The notes under the pieces are model-generated. The model ran no database searches. It was not told the origin of the DNA and saw only the letters and a program-made list of their open reading frames with translations. Positions 19,376-30,694 of a stretch of 64,000 nucleotides of DNA are shown here, one piece after another (the first letter of the stretch is position 1; each line of letters opens with the position of its first letter). Origin of the DNA: Thysanoteuthis rhombus (taxonomy: Eukaryota; Mollusca; Cephalopoda; Oegopsida; Thysanoteuthidae); NCBI GenBank assembly GCA_963457665.1, contig OY735225.1, positions 3,883,586 to 3,947,585 of the forward strand, read 5' to 3'. Position numbers and translations under genes: made by a program.

Positions 19376-19784
19376 AGTGATCTTTTGGAATCGAGTATTG
19401 GCTCCCTCCAATGCTCAATGATTAGGTTCGATTGAAAAAATCAATTAAAAAAAAATTACCGCTGGCCCAATAGAACAATAGGTAGAATATGACGAGCATT
19501 TCTTTCTACATGTGTGCATGGTGTAATGGCCACCTTCGTGCTATTAGTACATGAATGTGTTTACTGCGATGATGCCCGTCTTTGCTATCAATGTCTCCCT
19601 GACTCATATTGACGCACCTATTACCGTGGATTTGGATGTTTTTTACCTGTTCAATGTATGATAAATTCGTTTCTTCTTTTAATCCCTCCATCACAACTTG
19701 CTGACTTTATCAAGTGTACGGTGCGCTGATTTGTCAAGATTTCTTTCTTTGGCTTGATTTCTTTCGAGCAAAACACGCTGAGAA

Positions 19785-19857
19785 GTCCCTGTAGCGCAGG
19801 GGATAGCGCGCTGGACTTCTAATCCAGAGGCCGTGGGTTCGAATCCCACCAGGGATG
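19785..19857 (+). tRNA. tRNA-Arg-TCT: tRNA-Arg (TCT), unit 18
   Basis: Consensus. Confidence 0.95.
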
Positions 19858-20008
19858 TTTGTATTTTATTTCATTCATCCTATTCAAGCTATAGCAGCCA
19901 GCGAACGTTTAGATTCGCTCACTGGAGGAATGCTTTGCTAGCTTTCCTTTGGAGGTAAATAAGCAACAATAGTCAGTATATATAATATGGGAGCGAAACG
20001 AAAGTGTC

Positions 20009-20082
20009 GGCCGGTTAGCTCAGTTGGTTAGAGCGTCGTGATAATAACGCGAATGTCGTGGGTTTGAGCCCCATACTGGCCA
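20009..20082 (+). tRNA. tRNA-Ile-AAT: tRNA-Ile (AAT), unit 18, C32A/C56U
   Basis: Loop ATAATAA. T at 20065 replaces the invariant C56, which also damages the B box. Confidence 0.75.
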
Positions 20083-20491
20083 AGTGATCTTTTGGAATCG
20101 AGTATTGGCTCCCTCCAATGCTCAATGATTAGGTTCGATTGAAAAAATCAATTAAAAAAAAATTACCGCTGGCTCAATGGAACAATAGGTAGAATATGAC
20201 GAACATTTCTTTCTACATGTGTGCATGGTGTAATGGCCGCCTTCGTGCTATTAGTACATGAATGTGTTTACTGCGATGATGCCCGTCTTTGATATCAATG
20301 TCTCCCTGACTCATATTGACGCACCTATTACCGTGGATTTGGATGTTTTTTTCCTGTTCAATGTATGATAAATTCGTTTCTTCTTTTAATCCCTCCATCA
20401 CAACTTGCTGACTTTATCAAGTGTACGGTGCGCTGATTTGTCAAGATTTCTTTCTTTGGCTTGATTTCTTTCGAGCAAAACACGCTGAGAA

Positions 20492-20564
20492 GTCCCTGTA
20501 GCGCAGGGGATAGCGCGCTGGACTTCTAATCCAGAGGCCGTGGGTTCGAATCCCACCAGGGATG
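20492..20564 (+). tRNA. tRNA-Arg-TCT: tRNA-Arg (TCT), unit 19
   Basis: Consensus. Confidence 0.95.
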
Positions 20565-20715
20565 TTTGTATTTTATTTCATTCATCCTATTCAAGCTATA
20601 GCAGCCAGCGAACGTTTAGATTCGCTCACTGGAGGAATGCTTTGCTAGCTTTCCTTTGGAGGTAAATAAGCAACAATAGTCAGTATATATAATATGGGAG
20701 CGAAACGAAAGTGTC

Positions 20716-20789
20716 GGCCGGTTAGCTCAGTTGGTTAGAGCGTCGTGCTAATAACGCGAATGTCGTGGGTTTGAGCCCCATACTGGCCA
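20716..20789 (+). tRNA. tRNA-Ile-AAT: tRNA-Ile (AAT), unit 19, C56U
   Basis: B box GGTTTGAGCCC. Confidence 0.8.
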
Positions 20790-21198
20790 AGTGATCTTTT
20801 GGAATCGAGTATTGGCTCCCTCCAATGCTCAATGATTAGGTTCGATTGAAAAAATCAATTAAAAAAAAATTACCGCTGGCTCAATGGAACAATAGGTAGA
20901 ATATGACGAACATTTCTTTCTACATGTGTGCATGGTGTAATGGCCGCCTTCGTGCTATTAGTACATGAATGTGTTTACTGCGATGATGCCCGTCTTTGAT
21001 ATCAATGTCTCCCTGACTCATATTGACGCACCTATTACCGTGGATTTGGATGTTTTTTTCCTGTTCAATGTATGATAAATTCGTTTCTTCTTTTAATCCC
21101 TCCATCACAACTTGCTGACTTTATCAAGTGTACGGTGCGCTGATTTGTCAAGATTTCTTTCTTTGGCTTGATTTCTTTCGAGCAAAACACGCTGAGAA

Positions 21199-21271
21199 GT
21201 CCCTGTAGCGCAGGGGATAGCGCGCTGGACTTCTAATCCAGAGGCCGTGGGTTCGAATCCCACCAGGGATG
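21199..21271 (+). tRNA. tRNA-Arg-TCT: tRNA-Arg (TCT), unit 20
   Basis: Consensus. Confidence 0.95.
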
Positions 21272-21422
21272 TTTGTATTTTATTTCATTCATCCTATTCA
21301 AGCTATAGCAGCCAGCGAACGTTTAGATTCGCTCACTGGAGGAATGCTTTGCTAGCTTTCCTTTGGAGGTAAATAAGCAACAATAGTCAGTATATATAAT
21401 ATGGGAGCGAAACGAAAGTGTC

Positions 21423-21496
21423 GGCCGGTTAGCTCAGTTGGTTAGAGCGTCGTGCTAATAACGCGAATGTCGTGGGTTCGAGCCCCATACTGGCCA
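21423..21496 (+). tRNA. tRNA-Ile-AAT: tRNA-Ile (AAT), unit 20
   Basis: Consensus. Confidence 0.95.
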
Positions 21497-21905
21497 AGTG
21501 ATCTTTTGGAATCGAGTATTGGCTCCCTCCAATGCTCAATGATTAGGTTCGATTGAAAAAATCAATTAAAAAAAAATTACCGCTGGCCCAATAGAACAAT
21601 AGGTAGAATATGACGAGCATTTCTTTCTACATGTGTGCATGGTGTAATGGCCGCCTTCGTGCTATTAGTACATGAATGTGTTTACTGCGATGATGCCCGT
21701 CTTTGCTATCAATGTCTCCCTGACTCATATTGACGCACCTATTACCGTGGATTTGGATGTTTTTTTCCTGTTCAATGTATGATAAATTCGTTTCTTCTTT
21801 TAATCCGTCCATCACAACTTGCTGACTTTATCAAGTGTACGGTGCGCTGATTTGTCAAGATTTCTTTCTTTGGCTTGATTTCTTTCGAGCAAAACACGCT
21901 GAGAA

Positions 21906-21978
21906 GTCCCTGTAGCGCAGGGGATAGCGCGCTGGACTTCTAATCCAGAGGCCGTGGGTTCGAATCCCACCAGGGATG
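21906..21978 (+). tRNA. tRNA-Arg-TCT: tRNA-Arg (TCT), unit 21
   Basis: Consensus. Confidence 0.95.
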
Positions 21979-22129
21979 TTTGTATTTTATTTCATTCATC
22001 CTATTCAAGCTATAGCAGCCAGCGAACGTTTAGATTCGCTCACTGGAGGAATGCTTTGCTAGCTTTCCTTTGGAGGTAAATAAGCAACAATAGTCAGTAT
22101 ATATAATATGGGAGCGAAACGAAAGTGTC

Positions 22130-22203
22130 GGCCAGTTAGCTCAGTTGGTTAGAGCGTCGTGTTGATAACGCGAATGTCGTGGGTTCAAGCCCCATACTGG
22201 CCA
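22130..22203 (+). tRNA. tRNA-Ile-GAT: tRNA-Ile with anticodon GAT, unit 21
   Basis: Loop TTGATAA places GAT at 22164-22166. G34 replaces A34, so the tRNA would read AUC and AUU without inosine. The body is otherwise sound: G5A makes an A-U pair, C32U and G57A are mild, and A and B boxes are essentially intact. It carries the unit 17 haplotype with one added change. Confidence 0.85.
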
Positions 22204-22619
22204 AGTGATCTTTTGGAATCGAGTAGACATTATTGGCTCCCTCCAATGCTCAATGATTAGGTTCGATTGAAAAAATCAATTAAAAAAAAATTACCGCTGG
22301 CCCAATAGAACAATAGGTAGAAGATGACGAACATTTCTTTCTACATGTGTGCATGGTGTAATGGCCACCTTCGTGCTATTAGTACATGAATGTGTTTACT
22401 GCGATGATGCCCGTCTTTGCTATCAATGTCTCCCTGACTCATATTGACGCACCTATTACCGTGGATTTGGATGTTTTTTTCCTGTTCAATGTATGATAAA
22501 TTCGTTTCTTCTTTTAATCCGTCCATCACAACTTGCTGACTTTATCAAGTGTACGGTGCGCTGATTTGTCAAGATTTCTTTCTTTGGCTTGATTTCTTTC
22601 GAGCAAAACACGCTGAGAA

Positions 22620-22692
22620 GTCCCTGTAGCGCAGGGGATAGCGCGCTGGACTTCTAATCCAGAGGCCGTGGGTTTGAATCCCACCAGGGATG
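22620..22692 (+). tRNA. tRNA-Arg-TCT: tRNA-Arg (TCT), unit 22, C56U
   Basis: T at 22675 replaces invariant C56, weakening the B box and the G19-C56 tertiary pair. Confidence 0.8.
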
Positions 22693-22843
22693 TTTGTATT
22701 TTATTTCATTCATCCTATTCAAGCTATAGCAGCCAGCGAACGTTTAGATTCGCTCACTGGAGGAATGCTTTGCTAGCTTTCCTTTGGAGGTAAATAAGCA
22801 ACAATAGTCAGTATATATAATATGGGAGCGAAACGAAAGTGTC

Positions 22844-22917
22844 GGCCGGTTAGCTCAGTTGGTTAGAGCGTCGTGCTAATAACGCAAATGTCGTGGGTTC
22901 GAGCCCCACACTGGCCA
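22844..22917 (+). tRNA. tRNA-Ile-AAT: tRNA-Ile (AAT), unit 22, G42A/U65C
   Basis: G42A leaves C28 opposite A42. U65C converts the G49-U65 wobble into a G-C pair. Confidence 0.85.
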
Positions 22918-23326
22918 AGTGATCTTTTGGAATCGAGTATTGGCTCCCTCCAATGCTCAATGATTAGGTTCGATTGAAAAAATCAATTAAAAAAAAATTA
23001 CCGCTGGCCCAATAGAACAATAGGTAGAATATGACGAGCATTTCTTTCTACATGTGTGCATGGTGTAATGGCCACCTTCGTGCTATTAGTACATGAATGT
23101 GTTTACTGCGATGATGCCCGTCTTTGCTATCAATGTCTCCCTGACTCATATTGACGCACCTATTACCGTGGATTTGGATGTTTTTTACCTGTTCAATGTA
23201 TGATAAATTCGTTTCTTCTTTTAATCCCTCCATCACAACTTGCTGACTTTATCAAGTGTACGGTGCGCTGATTTGTCAAGATTTCTTTCTTTGGCTTGAT
23301 TTCTTTCGAGCAAAACACGCTGAGAA

Positions 23327-23399
23327 GTCCCTGTAGCGCAGGGGATAGCGCGCTGGACTTCTAATCCAGAGGCCGTGGGTTCGAATCCCACCAGGGATG
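23327..23399 (+). tRNA. tRNA-Arg-TCT: tRNA-Arg (TCT), unit 23
   Basis: Consensus. Confidence 0.95.
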
Positions 23400-23550
23400 T
23401 TTGTATTTTATTTCATTCATCCTATTCAAGCTATAGCAGCCAGCGAACGTTTAGATTCGCTCACTGGAGGAATGCTTTGCTAGCTTTCCTTTGGAGGTAA
23501 ATAAGCAACAATAGTCAGTATATATAATATGGGAGCGAAACGAAAGTGTC

Positions 23551-23624
23551 GGCCGGTTAGCTCAGTTGGTTAGAGCGTCGTGCTAATAACGCGAATGTCG
23601 TGGGTTTGAGCCCCATACTGGCCA
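23551..23624 (+). tRNA. tRNA-Ile-AAT: tRNA-Ile (AAT), unit 23, C56U
   Basis: B box GGTTTGAGCCC. Confidence 0.8.
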
Positions 23625-24033
23625 AGTGATCTTTTGGAATCGAGTATTGGCTCCCTCCAATGCTCAATGATTAGGTTCGATTGAAAAAATCAATTAAAAA
23701 AAAATTACCGCTGGCTCAATGGAACAATAGGTAGAATATGACGAACATTTCTTTCTACATGTGTGCATGGTGTAATGGCCGCCTTCGTGCTATTAGTACA
23801 TGAATGTGTTTACTGCGATGATGCCCGTCTTTGATATCAATGTCTCCCTGACTCATATTGACGCACCTATTACCGTGGATTTGGATGTTTTTTTCCTGTT
23901 CAATGTATGATAAATTCGTTTCTTCTTTTAATCCCTCCATCACAACTTGCTGACTTTATCAAGTGTACGGTGCGCTGATTTGTCAAGATTTCTTTCTTTG
24001 GCTTGATTTCTTTCGAGCAAAACACGCTGAGAA

Positions 24034-24106
24034 GTCCCTGTAGCGCAGGGGATAGCGCGCTGGACTTCTAATCCAGAGGCCGTGGGTTCGAATCCCACCA
24101 GGGATG
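24034..24106 (+). tRNA. tRNA-Arg-TCT: tRNA-Arg (TCT), unit 24
   Basis: Consensus. Confidence 0.95.
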
Positions 24107-24257
24107 TTTGTATTTTATTTCATTCATCCTATTCAAGCTATAGCAGCCAGCGAACGTTTAGATTCGCTCACTGGAGGAATGCTTTGCTAGCTTTCCTTTG
24201 GAGGTAAATAAGCAACAATAGTCAGTATATATAATATGGGAGCGAAACGAAAGTGTC

Positions 24258-24331
24258 GGCCGGTTAGCTCAGTTGGTTAGAGCGTCGTGCTAATAACGCA
24301 AATGTCGTGGGTTCGAGCCCCATACTGGCCA
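24258..24331 (+). tRNA. tRNA-Ile-AAT: tRNA-Ile (AAT), unit 24, G42A
   Basis: C28-A42 mismatch in the anticodon stem. Confidence 0.85.
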
Positions 24332-24740
24332 AGTGATCTTTTGGAATCGAGTATTGGCTCCCTCCAATGCTCAATGATTAGGTTCGATTGAAAAAATCAA
24401 TTAAAAAAAAATTACCGCTGGCCCAATAGAACAATAGGTAAAATATGACGAGCATTTCTTTCTACGTGTGTGCATGGTGTAATGGCCACCTTCGTGCTAT
24501 TAGTACATGAATGTGTTTACTGCGATGATGCCCGTCTTTGATATCAATGTCTCCCTGACTCATATTGACGCACCTATTACCGTGGATTTGGATGTTTTTT
24601 TCCTGTTCAATGTATGATAAATTCGTTTCTTCTTTTAATCCCTCCATCACAACTTGCTGACTTTATCAAGTGTACGGTGCGCTGATTTGTCAAGATTTCT
24701 TTCTTTGGCTTGATTTCTTTCGAGCAAAACACGCTGAGAA

Positions 24741-24813
24741 GTCCCTGTAGCGCAGGGGATAGCGCGCTGGACTTCTAATCCAGAGGCCGTGGGTTCGAAT
24801 CCCACCAGGGATG
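24741..24813 (+). tRNA. tRNA-Arg-TCT: tRNA-Arg (TCT), unit 25
   Basis: Consensus. Confidence 0.95.
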
Positions 24814-24964
24814 TTTGTATTTTATTTCATTCATCCTATTCAAGCTATAGCAGCCAGCGAACGTTTAGATTCGCTCACTGGAGGAATGCTTTGCTAGCTT
24901 TCCTTTGGAGGTAAATAAGCAACAATAGTCAGTATATATAATATGGGAGCGAAACGAAAGTGTC

Positions 24965-25038
24965 GGCCGGTTAGCTCAGTTGGTTAGAGCGTCGTGCTAA
25001 TAACGCAAATGTCGTGGGTTCGAGCCCCATACTGGCCA
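24965..25038 (+). tRNA. tRNA-Ile-AAT: tRNA-Ile (AAT), unit 25, G42A
   Basis: C28-A42 mismatch. Confidence 0.85.
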
Positions 25039-25447
25039 AGTGATCTTTTGGAATCGAGTATTGGCTCCCTCCAATGCTCAATGATTAGGTTCGATTGAAA
25101 AAATCAATTAAAAAAAAATTACCGCTGGCCCAATAGAACAATAGGTAGAATATGACGAGCATTTCTTTCTACATGTGTGCATGGTGTAATGGCCACCTTC
25201 GTGCTATTAGTACATGAATGTGTTTACTGCGATGATGCCCGTCTTTGCTATCAATGTCTCCCTGACTCATATTGACGCACCTATTACCGTGGATTTGGAT
25301 GTTTTTTACCTGTTCAATGTATGATAAATTCGTTTCTTCTTTTAATCCCTCCATCACAACTTGCTGACTTTATCAAGTGTACGGTGCGCTGATTTGTCAA
25401 GATTTCTTTCTTTGGCTTGATTTCTTTCGAGCAAAACACGCTGAGAA

Positions 25448-25520
25448 GTCCCTGTAGCGCAGGGGATAGCGCGCTGGACTTCTAATCCAGAGGCCGTGGG
25501 TTCGAATCCCACCAGGGATG
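25448..25520 (+). tRNA. tRNA-Arg-TCT: tRNA-Arg (TCT), unit 26
   Basis: Consensus. Confidence 0.95.
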
Positions 25521-25671
25521 TTTGTATTTTATTTCATTCATCCTATTCAAGCTATAGCAGCCAGCGAACGTTTAGATTCGCTCACTGGAGGAATGCTTTG
25601 CTAGCTTTCCTTTGGAGGTAAATAAGCAACAATAGTCAGTATATATAATATGGGAGCGAAACGAAAGTGTC

Positions 25672-25745
25672 GGCCGGTTAGCTCATTTGGTTAGAGCGTC
25701 GTGCTAATAACGCGAATGTCGTGGGTTTGAGCCCCATACTGGCCA
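25672..25745 (+). tRNA. tRNA-Ile-AAT: tRNA-Ile (AAT), unit 26, G15U/C56U
   Basis: Both internal promoter boxes are altered: A box TAGCTCATTTGG and B box GGTTTGAGCCC. Likely poorly transcribed. Confidence 0.7.
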
Positions 25746-26154
25746 AGTGATCTTTTGGAATCGAGTATTGGCTCCCTCCAATGCTCAATGATTAGGTTCG
25801 ATTGAAAAAATCAATTAAAAAAAAATTACCGCTGGCCCAATAGAACAATAGGTAGAATATGACGAGCATTTCTTTCTACATGTGTGCATGGTGTAATGGC
25901 CGCCTTCGTGCTATTAGTACATGAATGTGTTTACTGCGATGATGCCCGTCTTTGCTATCAATGTCTCCCTGACTCATATTGACGCACCTATTACCGTGGA
26001 TTTGGATGTTTTTTTCCTGTTCAATGTATGATAAATTCGTTTCTTCTTTTAATCCCTCCATCACAACTTGCTGACTTTATCAAGTGTACGGTGCGCTGAT
26101 TTGTCAAGATTTCTTTCTTTGGCTTGATTTCTTTCGAGCAAAACACGCTGAGAA

Positions 26155-26227
26155 GTCCCTGTAGCGCAGGGGATAGCGCGCTGGACTTCTAATCCAGAGG
26201 CCGTGGGTTCGAATCCCACCAGGGATG
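26155..26227 (+). tRNA. tRNA-Arg-TCT: tRNA-Arg (TCT), unit 27
   Basis: Consensus. Confidence 0.95.
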
Positions 26228-26378
26228 TTTGTATTTTATTTCATTCATCCTATTCAAGCTATAGCAGCCAGCGAACGTTTAGATTCGCTCACTGGAGAAA
26301 TGCTTTGCTAGCTTTCCTTTAGAGGTAAATAAGCAACAATAGTCAGTATATATAATATGGGAGCGAAACGAAAGTGTC

Positions 26379-26452
26379 GGCCGGTTAGCTCAGTTGGTTA
26401 GAGCGTCGTGCTAATAACGCGAATGTCGTGGGTTCGAGCCCCATACTGGCCA
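26379..26452 (+). tRNA. tRNA-Ile-AAT: tRNA-Ile (AAT), unit 27
   Basis: Consensus. Confidence 0.95.
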
Positions 26453-26861
26453 AGTGATCTTTTGGAATCGAGTATTGGCTCCCTCCAATGCTCAATGATT
26501 AGGTTCGATTGAAAAAATCAATTAAAAAAAAAATACCGCTGGCCCAATAGAACAATAGGTAGAATATGACGAGCATTTCTTTCTACATGTGTGCATGGTG
26601 TAATGGCCGCCTTCGTGCTATTAGTACATGAATGTGTTTACTGCGATGATGCCCGTCTTTGCTATCAATGTCTCCCTGACTCATATTGACGCACCTATTA
26701 CCGTGGATTTGGATGTTTTTTTCCTGTTCAATGTATGATAAATTCGTTTCTTCTTTTAATCCCTCCATCACAACTTGCTGACTTTATCAAGTGTACGGTG
26801 CGCTGATTTGTCAAGATTTCTTTCTTTGGCTTGATTTCTTTCGAGCAAAACACGCTGAGAA

Positions 26862-26934
26862 GTCCCTGTAGCGCAGGGGATAGCGCGCTGGACTTCTAAT
26901 CCAGAGGCCGTGGGTTCGAATCCCACCAGGGATG
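26862..26934 (+). tRNA. tRNA-Arg-TCT: tRNA-Arg (TCT), unit 28
   Basis: Consensus. Confidence 0.95.
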
Positions 26935-27085
26935 TTTGTATTTTATTTCATTCATCCTATTCAAGCTATAGCAGCCAGCGAACGTTTAGATTCGCTCACT
27001 GGAGGAATGCTTTGCTAGCTTTCCTTTGGAGGTAAATAAGCAACAATAGTCAGTATATATAATATGGGAGCGAAACGAAAGTGTC

Positions 27086-27159
27086 GGCCGGTTAGCTCAG
27101 TTGGTTAGAGCGTCGTGCTAATAACGCAAATGTCGTGGGTTCGAGCCCCATACTGGCCA
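27086..27159 (+). tRNA. tRNA-Ile-AAT: tRNA-Ile (AAT), unit 28, G42A
   Basis: C28-A42 mismatch. Confidence 0.85.
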
Positions 27160-27568
27160 AGTGATCTTTTGGAATCGAGTATTGGCTCCCTCCAATGCTC
27201 AATGATTAGGTTCGATTGAAAAAATCAATTAAAAAAAAATTACCGCTGGCCCAATAGAACAATAGGTAAAATATGACGAGCATTTCTTTCTACGTGTGTG
27301 CATGGTGTAATGGCCACCTTCGTGCTATTAGTACATGAATGTGTTTACTGCGATGATGCCCGTCTTTGATATCAATGTCTCCCTGACTCATATTGACGCA
27401 CCTATTACCGTGGATTTGGATGTTTTTTTCCTGTTCAATGTATGATAAATTCGTTTCTTCTTTTAATCCCTCCATCACAACTTGCTGACTTTATCAAGTG
27501 TACGGTGCGCTGATTTGTCAAGATTTCTTTCTTTGGCTTGATTTCTTTCGAGCAAAACACGCTGAGAA

Positions 27569-27641
27569 GTCCCTGTAGCGCAGGGGATAGCGCGCTGGAC
27601 TTCTAATCCAGAGGCCGTGGGTTCAAATCCCACCAGGGATG
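27569..27641 (+). tRNA. tRNA-Arg-TCT: tRNA-Arg (TCT), unit 29, G57A
   Basis: T loop TTCAAAT; purine 57 is kept, so probably tolerated. Confidence 0.9.
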
Positions 27642-27792
27642 TTTGTATTTTATTTCATTCATCCTATTCAAGCTATAGCAGCCAGCGAACGTTTAGATTC
27701 GCTCACTGGAGGAATGCTTTGCTAGCTTTCCTTTGGAGGTAAATAAGCAACAATAGTCAGTATATATAATATGGGAGCGAAACGAAAGTGTC

Positions 27793-27866
27793 GGCCGGTT
27801 AGCTCAGTTGGTTAGAGCGTCGTGCTAATAACGCAAATGTCGTGGGTTCGAGCCCCATACTGGCCA
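27793..27866 (+). tRNA. tRNA-Ile-AAT: tRNA-Ile (AAT), unit 29, G42A
   Basis: C28-A42 mismatch. Confidence 0.85.
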
Positions 27867-28275
27867 AGTGATCTTTTGGAATCGAGTATTGGCTCCCTCC
27901 AATGCTCAATGATTAGGTTCGATTGAAAAAATCAATTAAAAAAAAATTACCGCTGGCCCAATAGAACAATAGGTAAAATATGACGAGCATTTCTTTCTAC
28001 GTGTGTGCATGGTGTAATGGCCACCTTCGTGCTATTAGTACATGAATGTGTTTACTGCGATGATGCCCGTCTTTGCTATCAATGTCTCCCTGACTCATAT
28101 TGACGCACCTATTACCGTGGATTTGGATGTTTTTTACCTGTTCAATGTATGATAAATTCGTTTCTTCTTTTAATCCCTCCATCACAACTTGCTGACTTTA
28201 TCAAGTGTACGGTGCGCTGATTTGTCAAGATTTCTTTCTTTGGCTTGATTTCTTTCGAGCAAAACACGCTGAGAA

Positions 28276-28348
28276 GTCCCTGTAGCGCAGGGGATAGCGC
28301 GCTGGACTTCTAATCCAGAGGCCGTGGGTTCGAATCCCACCAGGGATG
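28276..28348 (+). tRNA. tRNA-Arg-TCT: tRNA-Arg (TCT), unit 30
   Basis: Consensus. Confidence 0.95.
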
Positions 28349-28499
28349 TTTGTATTTTATTTCATTCATCCTATTCAAGCTATAGCAGCCAGCGAACGTT
28401 TAGATTCGCTCACTGGAGGAATGCTTTGCTAGCTTTCCTTTGGAGGTAAATAAGCAACAATAGTCAGTATATATAATATGGGAGCGAAACGAAAGTGTC

Positions 28500-28573
28500 G
28501 GCCGGTTAGCTCATTTGGTTAGAGCGTCGTGCTAATAACGCGAATGTCGTGGGTTTGAGCCCCATACTGGCCA
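28500..28573 (+). tRNA. tRNA-Ile-AAT: tRNA-Ile (AAT), unit 30, G15U/C56U
   Basis: Same double A-box and B-box change as unit 26, four units away. Confidence 0.7.
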
Positions 28574-28982
28574 AGTGATCTTTTGGAATCGAGTATTGGC
28601 TCCCTCCAATGCTCAATGATTAGGTTCGATTGAAAAAATCAATTAAAAAAAAATTACCGCTGGCCCAATAGAACAATAGGTAGAATATGACGAGCATTTC
28701 TTTCTACATGTGTGCATGGTGTAATGGCCGCCTTCGTGCCATTAGTACATGAATGTGTTTACTGCGATGATGCCCGTCTTTGCTATCAATGTCTCCCTGA
28801 CTCATATTGACGCACCTATTACCGTGGATTTGGATGTTTTTTTCCTGTTCAATGTATGATAAATTCGTTTCTTCTTTTAATCCCTCCATCACAACTTGCT
28901 GACTTTATCAAGTGTACGGTGCGCTGATTTGTCAAGATTTCTTTCTTTGGCTTGATTTCTTTCGAGCAAAACACGCTGAGAA

Positions 28983-29055
28983 GTCCCTGTAGCGCAGGGG
29001 ATAGCGCGCTGGACTTCTAATCCAGAGGCCGTGGGTTCGAATCCCACCAGGGATG
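28983..29055 (+). tRNA. tRNA-Arg-TCT: tRNA-Arg (TCT), unit 31
   Basis: Consensus. Confidence 0.95.
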
Positions 29056-29206
29056 TTTGTATTTTATTTCATTCATCCTATTCAAGCTATAGCAGCCAGC
29101 GAACGTTTAGATTCGCTCACTGGAGAAATGCTTTGCTAGCTTTCCTTTAGAGGTAAATAAGCAACAATAGTCAGTATATATAATATGGGAGCGAAACGAA
29201 AGTGTC

Positions 29207-29280
29207 GGCCGGTTAGCTCAGTTGGTTAGAGCGTCGTGCTAATAACGCGAATGTCGTGGGTTCGAGCCCCATACTGGCCA
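29207..29280 (+). tRNA. tRNA-Ile-AAT: tRNA-Ile (AAT), unit 31
   Basis: Consensus. Confidence 0.95.
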
Positions 29281-29689
29281 AGTGATCTTTTGGAATCGAG
29301 TATTGGCTCCCTCCAATGCTCAATGATTAGGTTCGATTGAAAAAATCAATTAAAAAAAAAATACCGCTGGCCCAATAGAACAATAGGTAGAATATGACGA
29401 GCATTTCTTTCTACATGTGTGCATGGTGTAATGGCCGCCTTCGTGCTATTAGTACATGAATGTGTTTACTGCGATGATGCCCGTCTTTGCTATCAATGTC
29501 TCCCTGACTCATATTGACGCACCTATTACCGTGGATTTGGATGTTTTTTTCCTGTTCAATGTATGATAAATTCGTTTCTTCTTTTAATCCCTCCATCACA
29601 ACTTGCTGACTTTATCAAGTGTACGGTGCGCTGATTTGTCAAGATTTCTTTCTTTGGCTTGATTTCTTTCGAGCAAAACACGCTGAGAA

Positions 29690-29762
29690 GTCCCTGTAGC
29701 GCAGGGGATAGCGCGCTGGACTTCTAATCCAGAGGCCGTGGGTTCGAATCCCACCAGGGATG
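29690..29762 (+). tRNA. tRNA-Arg-TCT: tRNA-Arg (TCT), unit 32
   Basis: Consensus. Confidence 0.95.
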
Positions 29763-29913
29763 TTTGTATTTTATTTCATTCATCCTATTCAAGCTATAGC
29801 AGCCAGCGAACGTTTAGATTCGCTCACTGGAGGAATGCTTTGCTAGCTTTCCTTTGGAGGTAAATAAGCAACAATAGTCAGTATATATAATATGGGAGCG
29901 AAACGAAAGTGTC

Positions 29914-29987
29914 GGCCGGTTAGCTCAGTTGGTTAGAGCGTCGTGCTAATAACGCAAATGTCGTGGGTTCGAGCCCCATACTGGCCA
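29914..29987 (+). tRNA. tRNA-Ile-AAT: tRNA-Ile (AAT), unit 32, G42A
   Basis: C28-A42 mismatch. Confidence 0.85.
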
Positions 29988-30396
29988 AGTGATCTTTTGG
30001 AATCGAGTATTGGCTCCCTCCAATGCTCAATGATTAGGTTCGATTGAAAAAATCAATTAAAAAAAAATTACCGCTGGCTCAATAGAACAATAGGTAGAAT
30101 ATGACGAACATTTCTTTCTACATGTGTGCATGGTGTAATGGCCGCCTTCGTGCTATTAGTACATGAATGTGTTTACTGCGATGATGCCCGTCTTTGCTAT
30201 CAATGTCTCCCTGACTCATATTGACGCACCTATTACCGTGGATTTGGATGTTTTTTTCCTGTTCAATGTATGATAAATTCGTTTCTTCTTTTAATCCCTC
30301 CATCACAACTTGCTGACTTTATCAAGTGTACGGTGCGCTGATTTGTCAAGATTTCTTTCTTTGGCTTGATTTCTTTCGAGCAAAACACGCTGAGAA

Positions 30397-30469
30397 GTCC
30401 CTGTAGCGCAGGGGATAGCGCGCTGGACTTCTAATCCAGAGGCCGTGGGTTCGAATCCCACCAGGGATG
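30397..30469 (+). tRNA. tRNA-Arg-TCT: tRNA-Arg (TCT), unit 33
   Basis: Consensus. Confidence 0.95.
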
Positions 30470-30620
30470 TTTGTATTTTATTTCATTCATCCTATTCAAG
30501 CTATAGCAGCCAGCGAACGTTTAGATTTGCTCACTGGAGGAATGCTTTGCTAGCTTTCCTTTGCAGGTAAATAAGCAACAATAGTCAGTATATATAATAT
30601 GGGAGCGAAACGAAAGTGTC

Positions 30621-30694
30621 GGCCGGTTAGCTCAGTTGGTTAGAGCGTCGTGCTAATAACGCGAATGTCGTGGGTTCGAGCCCCATACTGGCCA
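30621..30694 (+). tRNA. tRNA-Ile-AAT: tRNA-Ile (AAT), unit 33
   Basis: Consensus. Confidence 0.95.

Larger units (their letters stand above)
24413..30068 (+). repeat. Higher-order duplication: units 25-28 resemble units 29-32
   Basis: Offset 2828 bp (four units). Shared markers in order: CTACGTGTG with the CGCAAATG Ile variant (25, 29); Ile CTCATTTGG with GGGTTTGAG (26, 30); GGAGAAATGC with CTTTAGAGG (27, 31); AAATACCGC at the unit start with CGCAAATG (28, 32). Confidence 0.8.
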
